NCBI GenBank assembly: GCA_031262585.1
Contig: JAISHK010000004.1
Location: 1-64,000, forward strand
Source: Endomicrobium sp.
GTDB taxonomy: Bacteria; Elusimicrobiota; Endomicrobiia; Endomicrobiales; Endomicrobiaceae
DNA: 64,000 bases
Reading direction: 5' to 3'
The position numbers and the translations under genes are program-made. Positions 37,424 through 47,583 of this stretch are shown in pieces (the first letter of the stretch is position 1; every line of letters begins with the position of its first letter). A model generated the notes under the pieces. It worked only from the letters and a program-made list of their open reading frames with translations. It was not told where the DNA came from and ran no database searches.

Positions 37424-39001
37424 TTACTCTCCTTTACTTATCACATTTATAATAGTATTTTTAGCTTTAGACAGCATAAAAGGATAATCGGTATTAAAAT
37501 GCAAACCTCTACTTTCTTTTCTAAGCAAAGCTGACCGTATTATCATTTCAGCAACACAAACTATATTTCTTAATTCAATTATATCTACATTCAACAAAAC
37601 ATTATCATAGTAATCATTTATTTCCTTTTTTAAAATTTTTACTTTTTCACGAGCTTCCAGCAGTTTCCTATTTGAACGTACTATGCCGACGTAATTCCAT
37701 GTTAAGTTTCTTATTTCGTTCCATTTTTCCATGAACTCTGGATGATTTGACTGATTATTTTTTTCTACATTTTTTAAAAATTTTAATTTAAAAGAAGATA
37801 ATTTTTGATTTGTAAACTGCAAAGAATCCTTATATGCTCTATCTGCATAAACAACACCTTCTAGCAAAGAGTTTGAAGCTAATCTATTGGCCCCATGTAT
37901 TCCTGAACATGCTGCTTCTCCTATAGCGTAAAGATTCTTCACACTTGTCCTACCATTTTCATCTATTGCAATTCCTCCACAAAAAAAATGAGCAGATGGA
38001 ACAACAGGAATCATATTATTAACAATATCTATTCCATAATCAAGACACTTTGAATAAATATTAGGAAATCTTGAAACTATAAAATCTCTTCCTCTTGCTC
38101 TTATATCTAAATAAACACAATCATCACCATTTTTTTTCATCTCTGTATCAATAGCTCTTACAACAATATCGCGTGAGGCAAGTTCTTTTTTAGTATCATA
38201 TTTTTCCATAAATTGCTGTCCGTTTTTAAGTTTTAAAATAGCACCCTCTCCACGTACAGCTTCCGATATTAAAAAAGATTTAGCATCAACATTATAAAGA
38301 CAAGTAGGATGAAATTGAACAAATTCCATATTTGCAATATTGGCACCAGCCCTATAAGCCATTGCTATACCATCACCTGTAGCTATATCCGGATTTGATG
38401 TATACAAATATACTTTGCCTGCTCCACCAGTAGCCATAACAATTATTGTCGCTTCAAAAATTACTAAACTTTTAGTTTTATTATTAAAAACATACGCCCC
38501 ACGACAAACATTATTATCATCTAAAATTAAATCTATAGCCATACATTCTTCATAAACAGTTATATTACTATTTTTTTTTACATTTTTTATTAAAACTTCT
38601 TCAATTTCCTTACCTGTCATATCATTAGCATGAAGAATCCTTCTTTTAGTATGCCCACCTTCTAAGCCCAAATCAAATTCTGAACTAAAATTAGTTTTTC
38701 TGGTAAACTTAACACCAAGATTTATTAATTCTTTTATTCTATTGGGAGCCTCTAAAACCATTTTTTCTACCATTTTACTATCGCAAAGTCCAGCACCTGA
38801 AACTAAAGTGTCTTGGACATGAGATTCAAAGGAATCTGATTTATCCATAACACAACAAATACCACCTTGAGCTTTACCTGTCGAAGAATCAAATATCCTT
38901 CTTTTAGTAACTAAGGCAACACTTCCATTAGCAGATGCCTTCAATGCCAAACTAAGACCAGCTATGCCGGTACCTATAATTAAATAATTTGATTTTATCA
39001 C
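37424..39001 (-). CDS. nadB: L-aspartate oxidase NadB
   Basis: FAD enzyme that oxidises aspartate to iminoaspartate, the first step of de novo NAD synthesis. The 525-residue protein begins [17 protein letters not shown] (dinucleotide-binding), then [119 protein letters not shown], all conserved. The start is GTG overlapping the panC stop (GTGA). NadA and NadC are not in the window. NADP formation is covered by nadK at 3.3 kb. Confidence 0.97.
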   Translation of the reverse strand: MIKSNYLIIGTGIAGLSLALKASANGSVALVTKRRIFDSSTGKAQGGICCVMDKSDSFESHVQDTLVSGAGLCDSKMVEKMVLEAPNRIKELINLGVKFTRKTNFSSEFDLGLEGGHTKRRILHANDMTGKEIEEVLIKNVKKNSNITVYEECMAIDLILDDNNVCRGAYVFNNKTKSLVIFEATIIVMATGGAGKVYLYTSNPDIATGDGIAMAYRAGANIANMEFVQFHPTCLYNVDAKSFLISEAVRGEGAILKLKNGQQFMEKYDTKKELASRDIVVRAIDTEMKKNGDDCVYLDIRARGRDFIVSRFPNIYSKCLDYGIDIVNNMIPVVPSAHFFCGGIAIDENGRTSVKNLYAIGEAACSGIHGANRLASNSLLEGVVYADRAYKDSLQFTNQKLSSFKLKFLKNVEKNNQSNHPEFMEKWNEIRNLTWNYVGIVRSNRKLLEAREKVKILKKEINDYYDNVLLNVDIIELRNIVCVAEMIIRSALLRKESRGLHFNTDYPFMLSKAKNTIINVISKGE

Positions 39002-39843
39002 TTTTTTTTACTCATTATAATATTATCTATTAATCTTGTTTTTCCTATCCACATAGCGACAGTAAAAACAGCTTTTTTTGTTTTTTCATCAACCTTTGAC
39101 AAATCATCAAACTTTACTATCTCAGCGTAATCTAACTTACTATTTGGAATTTTCTTAAATCGATTTATTGCTTTACTTTTGACCAAATTTAATTTACATT
39201 TTTTAAAATCTTGCTTTGCTAAATTTAAAATCTTAAAAATGTTTAAACTATTTTTTTTTTCATCAGCACTTAAATAAGAATTTCTGCTTGAAAGAGCAAG
39301 ACCATCTTTCTCCCTTACTATGGGACAAGGTACTATTTCAGTACTAAAATTTAAATCTTTTACCATTTTTTCAACAATTTTAAGTTGCTGAAAATCCTTC
39401 ATTCCAAAATATGCTCTATTAGCCTGCGATATATTAAAAAGTTTTAGTATCACAGTAACAACACCTACAAAATGTCCAGGTCTAATCGGACCACACAAAA
39501 TATCTTGTAAATCTCTAACCTTAACAAAAGTCTTATAATTATGTGAAAACATATCATTTACAGAAGGCATAAAAACATAATCAACATGATTTTCTTTGCA
39601 AATTTTTAAATCTTTCTGAACAGGTTTAGGATATTTTATATAATCTTCATTAGGACCAAATTGTATAGGATTTACAAAGATAGATACTATACTAATATCA
39701 TTGTTCTTCACAGATTTTGAAATTAATGAAACATGCCCCTTATGCAACGCCCCCATAGTAGGAACAAGACCAATTTCATTTTTATTTTTTAAATGCTTTA
39801 AAGCAATTTTCTGCATATGTAAAACATTTTTTACTACTTTCAT
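38998..39843 (-). CDS. panC: Pantothenate synthetase PanC
   Basis: Ligates pantoate and beta-alanine using ATP. The 281-residue protein has [15 protein letters not shown] (the nucleotide-binding HxGH) near residue 28, [54 protein letters not shown] and [17 protein letters not shown] with the KMSKS-like SSRN. It ends [11 protein letters not shown]. The start ATG overlaps the panB stop (ATGA) and the stop overlaps nadB, so panB-panC-nadB are coupled. No panD was found in the window. Confidence 0.97.
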   Translation of the reverse strand: MKVVKNVLHMQKIALKHLKNKNEIGLVPTMGALHKGHVSLISKSVKNNDISIVSIFVNPIQFGPNEDYIKYPKPVQKDLKICKENHVDYVFMPSVNDMFSHNYKTFVKVRDLQDILCGPIRPGHFVGVVTVILKLFNISQANRAYFGMKDFQQLKIVEKMVKDLNFSTEIVPCPIVREKDGLALSSRNSYLSADEKKNSLNIFKILNLAKQDFKKCKLNLVKSKAINRFKKIPNSKLDYAEIVKFDDLSKVDEKTKKAVFTVAMWIGKTRLIDNIIMSKKK

Positions 39844-40640
39844 TTATACGTATTCTCTTCTTTGGGAAATTTTCCCTTTTTGACTTCATCTATATAATTT
39901 TTCACTGCTGACTTTATACTTTCTCCAACATTCGCATATTTTTTCACAAATTTTGGGACAAATTCCGTAAACATACCAATCATATCATCAATAACTAAAA
40001 CCTGACCATCGCAATAACGTCCTGCACCTATGCCTATTGTTGGTATTTTTAAATAACTTGTAATTTCTTTCGCAATATATTCTGGTACCGCTTCTAGAAC
40101 AACCAAAAAGGCACCAGCACTCTCTAAAGCTAAAGCATCAGCGATGAGCTTATCTTTTGACTCTTTAGTTTTTCCTTGAACTTTAAACCCCCCTAACTTA
40201 TTTACAGCCTGTGGAGTTAAACCTAAATGACCAGCAACAGGAATTTTTGAACTTACAATTGCTTTTACCTGACTTGCTATTTCAATCCCACCTTCAATTT
40301 TTACAGCATCTGCACCTCCTTCCTTTACAATCCTTGCTGCATTTCTAATAGCATCTTCAACACTTATCTCATAAGACATAAATGGCATATCCGAAACAAG
40401 AAAAGCCCCGCTATTTCCTCTTTTCACCGATTTTGTATGATATATCATATCTTCAACAGTAACCGGAATAGTATTCTCATATCCCAATCTAACATTGCCT
40501 AAAGAATCACCAACAAGCAATACGTCAATATCTTGTGAAGAAATAATTTTGGCCATAGCGTAATCATAGCAAGTAAGCATTGTTATTTTTTCTTTTGCCT
40601 GCTTTTTATTCAAAATCGTTATTATAGTTTTTTTATTCAT
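39840..40640 (-). CDS. panB: Ketopantoate hydroxymethyltransferase PanB
   Basis: Transfers a hydroxymethyl group from methylene-tetrahydrofolate to ketoisovalerate, the first committed step to pantothenate. Motifs: [29 protein letters not shown] (metal-binding Asp), [52 protein letters not shown] and [22 protein letters not shown] start at the ATG at 40640 (266 residues), which has AAGG eight bases upstream; the track's start at 40667 is a GTG overlapping folK. Its folate cofactor depends on folE, folP and folK, all in the window. Confidence 0.97.
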   Translation of the reverse strand: MNKKTIITILNKKQAKEKITMLTCYDYAMAKIISSQDIDVLLVGDSLGNVRLGYENTIPVTVEDMIYHTKSVKRGNSGAFLVSDMPFMSYEISVEDAIRNAARIVKEGGADAVKIEGGIEIASQVKAIVSSKIPVAGHLGLTPQAVNKLGGFKVQGKTKESKDKLIADALALESAGAFLVVLEAVPEYIAKEITSYLKIPTIGIGAGRYCDGQVLVIDDMIGMFTEFVPKFVKKYANVGESIKSAVKNYIDEVKKGKFPKEENTYK

Positions 40641-40666
40641 TTTTAATACCTTATTTACTAAACTCA

Positions 40667-41173
40667 CTATAGAACTTGTATGATTTTGACCTTTTGATGT
40701 TTAAGTATCAATAAATTTTCAGATAAAATATCACCGATTTTTCGTTTAAAAACAGGATGCTCAAATTGGCAAGCTATTTCATTTAATGGAATTAAAATAA
40801 AAAGTCTATTTAAGATTTCTTTATGTGGAATAACTAAGTTTATTCTATTAACAACTTTTTTACCAAAGAATAATATATCTATATCTATACGACGAGGACC
40901 CCATTTCATTGTCTTTTTACGCTTAAATATATAATATTCTACCTGCTTTAAAAATAGAAGTAAATCATCACAATTTAAACTTGTATAAGCCTTAATCACA
41001 ACATTGTAAAAACTTCTTTGCTTTGGCCCCCCTACTGGCGATGTCTTATAAAAAGAAGATATTTCTTTTATATCAACAAACAAACTACTTTGCAAAAAAG
41101 ATAAAGCAAAAATTATATTCCCAACCCTATTACCAATATTTGAACCCAAGCCTAAATATAAAACATTTTTCAT
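40667..41173 (-). CDS. folK: HPPK, 6-hydroxymethyl-dihydropterin pyrophosphokinase FolK
   Basis: Activates the pterin with pyrophosphate from ATP before FolP acts. The 168-residue protein opens with [17 protein letters not shown], has [18 protein letters not shown] near residue 47, then [18 protein letters not shown], the HPPK signature, and [20 protein letters not shown]. Length is normal. It appears to be the first gene of folK-panB-panC-nadB-uvrA, with a possible extended -10 promoter about 50 bases ahead. Confidence 0.96.
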   Translation of the reverse strand: MKNVLYLGLGSNIGNRVGNIIFALSFLQSSLFVDIKEISSFYKTSPVGGPKQRSFYNVVIKAYTSLNCDDLLLFLKQVEYYIFKRKKTMKWGPRRIDIDILFFGKKVVNRINLVIPHKEILNRLFILIPLNEIACQFEHPVFKRKIGDILSENLLILKHQKVKIIQVL

Positions 41174-41224
41174 TTTTAAAATTTAACTCTTTCTATAACC
41201 AAACAAATTAGTCTTAATAACAGA

Positions 41225-41233
41225 ATTTTAGCA
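41225..41233 (-). promoter_or_regulatory. Possible extended -10 promoter of the folK operon
   Basis: Minus-strand TGC-TAAAAT forms an extended -10 element about 52 bases ahead of the folK start. There is no good -35 at the right distance. It is the best promoter candidate for the five-gene cofactor/uvrA unit. Confidence 0.35.
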
Positions 41234-41504
41234 CAACAATCTAAACGAAAGACATTAAATTCACAATTATAATATATCTTTCTAAAGACATTGTCCAGTT
41301 CCAACATAACCAATCTCTTATTTAGCATTTGTACTAAATAGTATTAATTATATTCTCTGCCACATTTAAAATTACTTTCTACTCTTCCCTAATCTAAGTT
41401 CAGTTACAATAAAACAAACTTTTACAATATAGTTTTTATTAATTTAAATTAATAAAATGCTTCTTATTAAAAATATATATTTCAAATATTTAACAAATTT
41501 TATT
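41234..41504. other. Intergenic stretch between rluD and the folK operon
   Basis: Together with the folK leader this gap is about 330 bases. No coding remains, hairpin or repeat that I can support. Confidence 0.35.
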
Positions 41505-42401
41505 TTACTGAAAATATAAATTTTCAAATATCTCTTTTATATCACGTGGAAGTTCAGCAGTAAAATTAACTACCTTTAAAGTCGTAGGATGTATAAGTGC
41601 TATATTATGAGCATGGAGCATTTGTCTACCAAAATATTTACCATTAATCATTTCTGGTCCACCGTACTGCCTATCACCTACAATAGGATGATTTATATAT
41701 TTCATATGACTCCTTATTTGATGAGTTCTTCCTGTAATAATTCTCACTTCAACTAAAGTATAGCCATTTTTCCTAGAAACTACTTTAAATTCTGTAATAG
41801 CCTTTTTTTTCGCAAGAGGATTTACCGAAATAAGTTTTCTATTATGCGGAGCTCTTCCCAACGGAGCATCTATTCTTCCCTTATTTTCAACAATTATTCC
41901 TTTAACCACAGCAAAATACATTTTTTTCACCGATCTTTTTTGTAATTGCTTTGAAATACTTATCTTAGATTTCTCATTCTTAGCAAATATAATAACACCG
42001 GAAGTATCTTTATCAAGTCTATGCACTAAATACGGATTATATTTCCCTTCAGAATGTGCTATTAATGCATTAAGCAAAGTTCCAGAAGTATGTCCGTAAG
42101 ATGGATGAACAACAATCCCCACTTGTTTGTTTATAACAACAATATCATCATCCTCATACAAAACATCAATACATATATTCTCAGATTTAATTTGTGATTT
42201 TTGTTCTTTTTCAAATTCAAATATTATAATATCTTTATGCCTTAATCTATAACTCGAAACGACAATTTTATTATTTACAAAAACCTTTTGCTTATTTATA
42301 AGCTTTTGGAAATACGAACGCGAAAAATCTTTATACATCGAAGCTAAATATGTATCTACTCTTTCTCTTACAAATTTTTCATATGTTATTTTCTCTTGCA
42401 T
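41505..42401 (-). CDS. rluD: RluD-family large-subunit rRNA pseudouridine synthase
   Basis: Isomerises uridines in 23S rRNA. An N-terminal S4 RNA-binding domain (VDTYLASMYKDFSRSYFQKLI) is followed by the catalytic domain with VHRLDKDTSGVIIFAKN, the catalytic Asp being in HRLDKDT, and GRTHQIRSHMKYINHPIVGDRQYGG. I start at the ATG at 42401 (298 residues), with GGAG upstream, overlapping the lgt end by 16 bases; the track's start adds a hydrophobic stretch that is simply lgt read in another frame. RluD, RluC and RluA cannot be told apart with certainty. Last gene of the ileS-lspA-lgt unit. Confidence 0.92.
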   Translation of the reverse strand: MQEKITYEKFVRERVDTYLASMYKDFSRSYFQKLINKQKVFVNNKIVVSSYRLRHKDIIIFEFEKEQKSQIKSENICIDVLYEDDDIVVINKQVGIVVHPSYGHTSGTLLNALIAHSEGKYNPYLVHRLDKDTSGVIIFAKNEKSKISISKQLQKRSVKKMYFAVVKGIIVENKGRIDAPLGRAPHNRKLISVNPLAKKKAITEFKVVSRKNGYTLVEVRIITGRTHQIRSHMKYINHPIVGDRQYGGPEMINGKYFGRQMLHAHNIALIHPTTLKVVNFTAELPRDIKEIFENLYFQ

Positions 42402-43147
42402 AACACAAAAACTCCAACTATAAATAAAAATACTGATATAATTTGTGATATGGACAACCCGAAATAACATTGTCCTCTATAATCTCCACGGAAACACTCA
42501 ACAATAAACCTCAAAATTGCATACACTATAAAATAAATTGCCAAAAGCATACCAATTTTATGTTCTTTCTTAGAATAAAAATGCAAAAATATAAACAACA
42601 GAAAATTCCCAAACGACTCGTAAAGCTGCGTAGGATGCAAATGCACTCCTATAACAGCAAGAGAATCTTTATTATTAAACACTACAGTCCAAGGTAAATT
42701 GCTTTTTTTACCGTAACAACAACCTGCAAAAAAACAACCAATCCTACCGATTGCATGCCCTAAAGCTAATGCAGGCGCAAAAAAATCGGCAAATCTAAAT
42801 ATATTTATTTTTTTCGTTTTAGCATATATCATTATAAAAATTATTACTAAAATAAATCCACCATAATAAACAAGTCCTCCGTGCCACAATTTAAAAATAT
42901 CTAAAGGATGTAGAAAAAATTCATTTAAATTCATAAAAACAAAAAGAATTCTTGAACCTACTACTCCAAAAATTAATATATATATAACCAAAGAGGAAAG
43001 TTCACTTCCGGAAATTATTTTACTTTTTGATTTTTTAATAGAACGTAAAAGATATGAAGCTGAAATCATGAAAGCAAAAACAATAAAAAGACCATAAGAA
43101 AAAATTTTAAAAATTCCTAAACTAAAAAGTACAGGATACACATTCAT
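42386..43147 (-). CDS. lgt: Prolipoprotein diacylglyceryl transferase Lgt
   Basis: Inner-membrane enzyme that adds diacylglycerol to the lipobox cysteine of prolipoproteins. The 253-residue protein has seven hydrophobic segments, LWHGGLVYYGGFILVI with the catalytic His/Tyr region near residue 82, and the Lgt signature HAIGRIGCFFAGCCYGK near residue 126, then HPTQLYESFGN. The ATG overlaps the lspA stop (ATGA), pairing the first two lipoprotein-processing steps. The lipoproteins acted upon must be encoded elsewhere. Confidence 0.96.
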   Translation of the reverse strand: MNVYPVLFSLGIFKIFSYGLFIVFAFMISASYLLRSIKKSKSKIISGSELSSLVIYILIFGVVGSRILFVFMNLNEFFLHPLDIFKLWHGGLVYYGGFILVIIFIMIYAKTKKINIFRFADFFAPALALGHAIGRIGCFFAGCCYGKKSNLPWTVVFNNKDSLAVIGVHLHPTQLYESFGNFLLFIFLHFYSKKEHKIGMLLAIYFIVYAILRFIVECFRGDYRGQCYFGLSISQIISVFLFIVGVFVLCKRK

Positions 43148-43611
43148 ACCTTCTTTTTATTATCGAATATTAAACTATTAAGAATAATAAAAATAGCTAT
43201 ACAAATACACGAATCAGCAATATTAAATGACGGCCATCTTAACGAATTAAATCCCAAATCAAGAAAATCAACAACGGCTCCACGAAACAATCTATCAAAC
43301 AAATTTCCTGTTCCACCTGAAATTATAAGGCAAAATGCATACTGCTGAACCTTATTTATTTTATTCCAATTTCTATAAAGCCATATTGATAAACACAATA
43401 AAATAATAAAAATACCAATAAAAAATAATGAATTTCTTCTTTGAAATATGCCAAAAGCTGCCCCAGTATTACGAATATTTGTGATATTAAAAAAATTAAA
43501 TGTCGAAATGACACTCACCAAAGAACCATAATTTACAAAATGATCTACAATAAACTTTGCAAATTGATCCAAAATAAGAAAAAAAATACCAAACAATTGC
43601 GGACTTTTCAT
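43144..43611 (-). CDS. lspA: Signal peptidase II LspA
   Basis: Aspartic membrane protease that cleaves the signal peptide of diacylglyceryl-prolipoproteins. The 155-residue protein has four membrane segments and the conserved NIRNTGAAFGIFQ, GGTGNLFDRLFRGAVVDFLDL and FNIADSCIC; the two catalytic aspartates are in NLFDR-VVDF and in NIADS. The ATG follows the ileS stop with no gap (TAAATG), and the stop overlaps lgt. Full length and apparently functional. Confidence 0.95.
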   Translation of the reverse strand: MKSPQLFGIFFLILDQFAKFIVDHFVNYGSLVSVISTFNFFNITNIRNTGAAFGIFQRRNSLFFIGIFIILLCLSIWLYRNWNKINKVQQYAFCLIISGGTGNLFDRLFRGAVVDFLDLGFNSLRWPSFNIADSCICIAIFIILNSLIFDNKKKV

Positions 43612-46404
43612 TTATTTTAAAATCTCTAAACATCTCGGACATAAATTATTTTCTATACCATCAATATGTCGCCAACATCTTGCGCATTTTTTATATTTTG
43701 ATCTATTAGCTTTTACAAGAAGTTGATCTTCCTTATCAAAATCAGAAAAACTGCATTTTATATCCCAACATCCAAGAATTAAACTAACAAAATTAGAATT
43801 TTCAAAAAAATCTTTATACTTACGTCCATAATTTATATCCAATGAAGCTTCAAGATTTGAACCTATAATTTTGTCATGTCTTAATTTATCATAAACAGAT
43901 AAAACGTTTTTTCTCACCTCTAATATATTCCTCCAGTTTTCAAGAACTTCAGCTTGAAGAATATATTTGCTGTTAGTTATTGGAAAATCTGATAAAAACA
44001 CAGACTGGGAAAGATTAGGATTAAATTTCCTTAATTCCGTCCAAGCTTCTTCTGCAGTAAAAGAAAGTATAGGAGCAATCAATCTTATTAAAACAGAGCA
44101 TATTTCTATCATCGCAAATTGCGAACTTATCCTTCTCTTACTATTTTTCTTATCGCAATATAAAACATCTTTCAAAACATCCAAATAAAATCCACTTAAA
44201 AATATGACACAAAAATTATTAATAGCAATAGACACTTTGTGAAATTCATAGCTTTCATAAGCCGCTGCTATACTTGATATAAGACACTGCAACTCACTCA
44301 AAGAATACTGGTCTATCTCTTGCATATCTTTAAAATGTAAAACATTCTCATACTTAAAATCCATTATATTTCCAAGCAAAAATCTTATAGTATTTCTGAT
44401 CTTTCTGTAAACATCAATTAATCCTTTTATAATCTCATTTGATATTCTTATATCTTCTTTATAATCGCTTGAAGCTATCCAAAGACGTACAATATCGGCT
44501 CCATATTTACTTATAAGTTGTTCAGTAGAAATAACATTATTGACAGATTTTGACATCTTTTTTCCATGTCCATCAACAACAAAACCATGCGTTAAAACAT
44601 TTTTATAAGGAATTCTTCCATTTGTAGCAACTGATAAAATCATAGAAGTTTGAAACCATCCCCTGTGTTGATCACTACCTTCAAGATACAAATCTGCGGG
44701 GTATTTCAAACCTTTATATTTTTCGCTCGACAAGACAGCTTCATAGGAAGCACCAGAATCAAACCATACGTCTAATATATCTTCTTCTTTTCTAAAATTT
44801 GTCGAATTACACAAATGACACTTTACATAAACATTTTCTAAAAGTTCTTCCTCAGACATTTCAAACCAACAGTCAGATCCCTTTTTCTCAAATAATAACG
44901 ATATTTTATCTATAACTTTTGGCTCAAGAAGAGGTTCATCACAATTTTTACAGTAAAATGCTGGAATAGGAACCCCCCATAAACGCTGACGACTTAAACA
45001 CCAATCCGGACGATTTTCAAGCATAGGGATTATTCTATTTTCGCCATAACTTGGAATCCAATTAACATCTTTTACCAATTTAAGTAATCTATTTCTCAAA
45101 TTATTATGTTCCATTGATAAAAACCATTGTGCAGTAGCTCTAAAGATAATAGGCTTCTTACACCTCCAGCAATGAGGATACGAATGATATAATTTTAATT
45201 TTGAAAGAATTTTTTCATCTTTTTCAAGCTTTTCAATTATTACAGGACTTGCTTTAAAAATATGAATATTCTCAAATTCAGGAACTTCTTTTGTAAACAA
45301 TCCTTTACTATCAACAGGAGATAATATATCTAAACCATACCTCAAGCCAACTTGATAATCTTCATAACCATGACCTGGTGCAATATGAACTATACCCGTA
45401 CCATCCTCTATACTCACAAACTTATCAACAATACCTTGAGACTGTCTGTTTATAATTAATGGATTTTGACATTTTATATTTACAAAATCAATACCTTTAG
45501 CTTCAAATATAACACAGAAACTTACAGCTTTTATTTTATTCTTAACACACTCTAATAAATCTTTAGCAACTATAAGTTTCGCTTCTTTTAATGTTGCAAA
45601 TTTATATATCACAGCAACATACTCACATTCACCATTAAATGCTAACGCTACATTTGCTGGTAGTGTCCAAGGAGTCGTAGTCCATATCAAAACAGAAAAA
45701 TCTTTCAACAAAGACTCTTTGGACCTAAGTACTTCTGGAACTGATACTACCTTAAACTTTACAAAAATAGAATCTGATTCATGCTCCGCATATTCCACTT
45801 CAGCATCTGCCAGAGCCGTCTCACAAGTTGGACACCAATAAACTGGTTTTTTTTTTCTATAAACAAAGCCTTTTTTTACTAATTCTCCAAAAACTTTTAT
45901 TATGGAAGATTCATATTTAGGATCTAAAGTAAGATATGGATTATCCCAATCAGCTATGACACCAAATCTTTGAAACTCAGCTTTTTGTATATTAACAAAT
46001 TTTCTTGCAAAACCAGCTGCTTGTTTTCTAAAAATAAGTTTATCAATCTTATTTTTATCCATTTTTAATTCTTTCAAGGCTAGTTGTTCAATAGGTAAAC
46101 CATGACAATCCCATCCCAAAGTAAAAGGTGCATAATTTCCAGACATCGAACGATATTTTATAATAAAATCTTTCAGAACTTTATTAAGACCAGTACCTAT
46201 ATGTATATGGGCATTGGCATAAGGTGGACCATCATGCAAAATAAATTTTTCTTTTGTTTTATTTTTTTCGCAAAGCTGTAAATAAAGTTGACTTTCATTC
46301 CATTTTTTAACAAAAGAAAGCTCCCTTTGGGATAAATTAGCTTTCATCTGAAAATCAGTTTTGGGCAAATTTATTGTTTTTGAATAATCTTTCTGTTCAC
46401 ACAT
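43612..46404 (-). CDS. ileS: Isoleucyl-tRNA synthetase IleS
   Basis: Class I synthetase of 930 residues charging tRNA-Ile. HIGH motif in GPPYANAHIHIGTGLNK near residue 62; editing domain with WTTTPWTLPANVALAF and IVHIAPGHGYEDY; catalytic core WCLSRQRLWGVPIPAFYC and LYLEGSDQHRGWFQ; KMSKS in GKKMSKSVNN near residue 604; C-terminal zinc ribbon CARCWRH...CPRC. This is the bacterial type with the C-terminal zinc finger. The context proC-DUF167-ileS-lspA is common in bacteria. With tilS present, the AUA-decoding tRNA-Ile can be made and charged. Confidence 0.98.
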   Translation of the reverse strand: MCEQKDYSKTINLPKTDFQMKANLSQRELSFVKKWNESQLYLQLCEKNKTKEKFILHDGPPYANAHIHIGTGLNKVLKDFIIKYRSMSGNYAPFTLGWDCHGLPIEQLALKELKMDKNKIDKLIFRKQAAGFARKFVNIQKAEFQRFGVIADWDNPYLTLDPKYESSIIKVFGELVKKGFVYRKKKPVYWCPTCETALADAEVEYAEHESDSIFVKFKVVSVPEVLRSKESLLKDFSVLIWTTTPWTLPANVALAFNGECEYVAVIYKFATLKEAKLIVAKDLLECVKNKIKAVSFCVIFEAKGIDFVNIKCQNPLIINRQSQGIVDKFVSIEDGTGIVHIAPGHGYEDYQVGLRYGLDILSPVDSKGLFTKEVPEFENIHIFKASPVIIEKLEKDEKILSKLKLYHSYPHCWRCKKPIIFRATAQWFLSMEHNNLRNRLLKLVKDVNWIPSYGENRIIPMLENRPDWCLSRQRLWGVPIPAFYCKNCDEPLLEPKVIDKISLLFEKKGSDCWFEMSEEELLENVYVKCHLCNSTNFRKEEDILDVWFDSGASYEAVLSSEKYKGLKYPADLYLEGSDQHRGWFQTSMILSVATNGRIPYKNVLTHGFVVDGHGKKMSKSVNNVISTEQLISKYGADIVRLWIASSDYKEDIRISNEIIKGLIDVYRKIRNTIRFLLGNIMDFKYENVLHFKDMQEIDQYSLSELQCLISSIAAAYESYEFHKVSIAINNFCVIFLSGFYLDVLKDVLYCDKKNSKRRISSQFAMIEICSVLIRLIAPILSFTAEEAWTELRKFNPNLSQSVFLSDFPITNSKYILQAEVLENWRNILEVRKNVLSVYDKLRHDKIIGSNLEASLDINYGRKYKDFFENSNFVSLILGCWDIKCSFSDFDKEDQLLVKANRSKYKKCARCWRHIDGIENNLCPRCLEILK

Positions 46405-46486
46405 TTCAACTTACCTTTAAAACATTATAATAATCTATAATAAAACTTAGTTTTATTTTACATACTATTAACTAAACAACTTCTTT

Positions 46487-46750
46487 TCAAGGTATAGTGT
46501 CTAAAACTTCATTAAATTCTTCTTCAGAACGTCCTGTAACCTCAATAGTTTTTTCTCTTCCTCGTTCACCTTTTCTCAAAAAAATCGATGATTTTTTTAC
46601 ATCAAAAAAATCCGATAAAAAATCACACAACTCTTCATTTGCTTTTCCATCAACACTAGGAGCAGCAATTTTTACCCTTAAAATAGAACCAATTCTACTC
46701 ACAACTTCATTTCTCTTTGAATTAGGTATAACCCTTACTTTAATAATCAT
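46487..46750 (-). CDS. DUF167 / YggU-family protein
   Basis: Small conserved protein of unknown function (87 residues from the chosen start). It reads MIIKVRVIPNSKRNEV, VKIAAPSVDGKANEELCDFL and SIFLRKGERGREKTIEV, which is the compact alpha/beta DUF167 domain with its PxxGKAN motif. I prefer the ATG at 46750, seven bases after GGGAG, over the track's 46771. It sits between proC and ileS, as in many genomes where the yggS-proC-yggU series occurs. Confidence 0.88.
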   Translation of the reverse strand: MIIKVRVIPNSKRNEVVSRIGSILRVKIAAPSVDGKANEELCDFLSDFFDVKKSSIFLRKGERGREKTIEVTGRSEEEFNEVLDTIP

Positions 46751-46770
46751 TATATTTCTCCCAAAGGGCA

Positions 46771-47583
46771 TTATTTACTAAGTTCTCTAGATCTGTTCAT
46801 TGCTTGTTTCATAGCCTCATACACAATGTTTTGAAGATCATGATCTTCAAAACATTCTAAAGCGGCTGCTGTAGTACCATTTGGCGATTTAACTTTTTCT
46901 TTTAGAGCTTTGGCAGATTTTCTTGTCATTTCAAGCAACTTTCCAGAACCGTAAACTGTTTGAACAACAAATATCTCAGCTACTTTTTTATTTAATCCAA
47001 GTTTCTCAGCTGCTTCCTGCATAAGCTCACAAAAATAAAATATATACGCCGGTCCTGAACCTGATAATGATGTAATAATATCAAAATTTCTTTCATCAAG
47101 TACCTCGACTTTTCCTACGGAAGAAAACAAAGACTTTGCCTTTTGAAATTGATCATTTGAGACAAATCTTCCCTTGCATAAAGCAGTAACACCAGAACGT
47201 ACAAGAGCTGGAATATTTGGCATAGCTCTAATAACTGCAACATCTTTTTTAACATCATCCTCAATAAATTTGGTAGTTATTCCAGCTGCAATTGAAATGA
47301 TAACAGTTTTTCTTTTTATAAAATTCCTTATCTCATCAAAAACTTTAAATACATTTTGAGGTTCAACAGAAAGAAAAATTATATCAGCCTCTATTATCGC
47401 TTTTCTTTTATCTTTAGCAATTGATACACCAAATCTTTGTTGAATATTTAGAACTTTTTCCTTAACTATATCATTACAGACAATATTTTCAGCTTCAACA
47501 AAATTGGCTTCTATGAGACCTCTAATTATAGCTTGCGCCATATTCCCAGAACCAATAAAAAAAAACTTTTTACTTATTTTCAC
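46771..47583 (-). CDS. proC: Pyrroline-5-carboxylate reductase ProC
   Basis: Reduces pyrroline-5-carboxylate to proline. N-terminal Rossmann motif FFIGSGNMAQAIIRGL, VIRAMPNIPALVRSGVTAL near residue 115, then the dimer-domain signature SLSGSGPAYIFYFCELMQEAAEKLGL and VKSPNGTTAAALECFE. Start uncertain: the track's 47613 is a TTG; a GTG at 47583 (270 residues) has GGAG nine bases upstream and is my choice. The gene overlaps yggS by 14 bases. With proA at 13.1 kb, proline synthesis is retained if proB exists elsewhere. Confidence 0.94.
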   Translation of the reverse strand: MKISKKFFFIGSGNMAQAIIRGLIEANFVEAENIVCNDIVKEKVLNIQQRFGVSIAKDKRKAIIEADIIFLSVEPQNVFKVFDEIRNFIKRKTVIISIAAGITTKFIEDDVKKDVAVIRAMPNIPALVRSGVTALCKGRFVSNDQFQKAKSLFSSVGKVEVLDERNFDIITSLSGSGPAYIFYFCELMQEAAEKLGLNKKVAEIFVVQTVYGSGKLLEMTRKSAKALKEKVKSPNGTTAAALECFEDHDLQNIVYEAMKQAMNRSRELSK

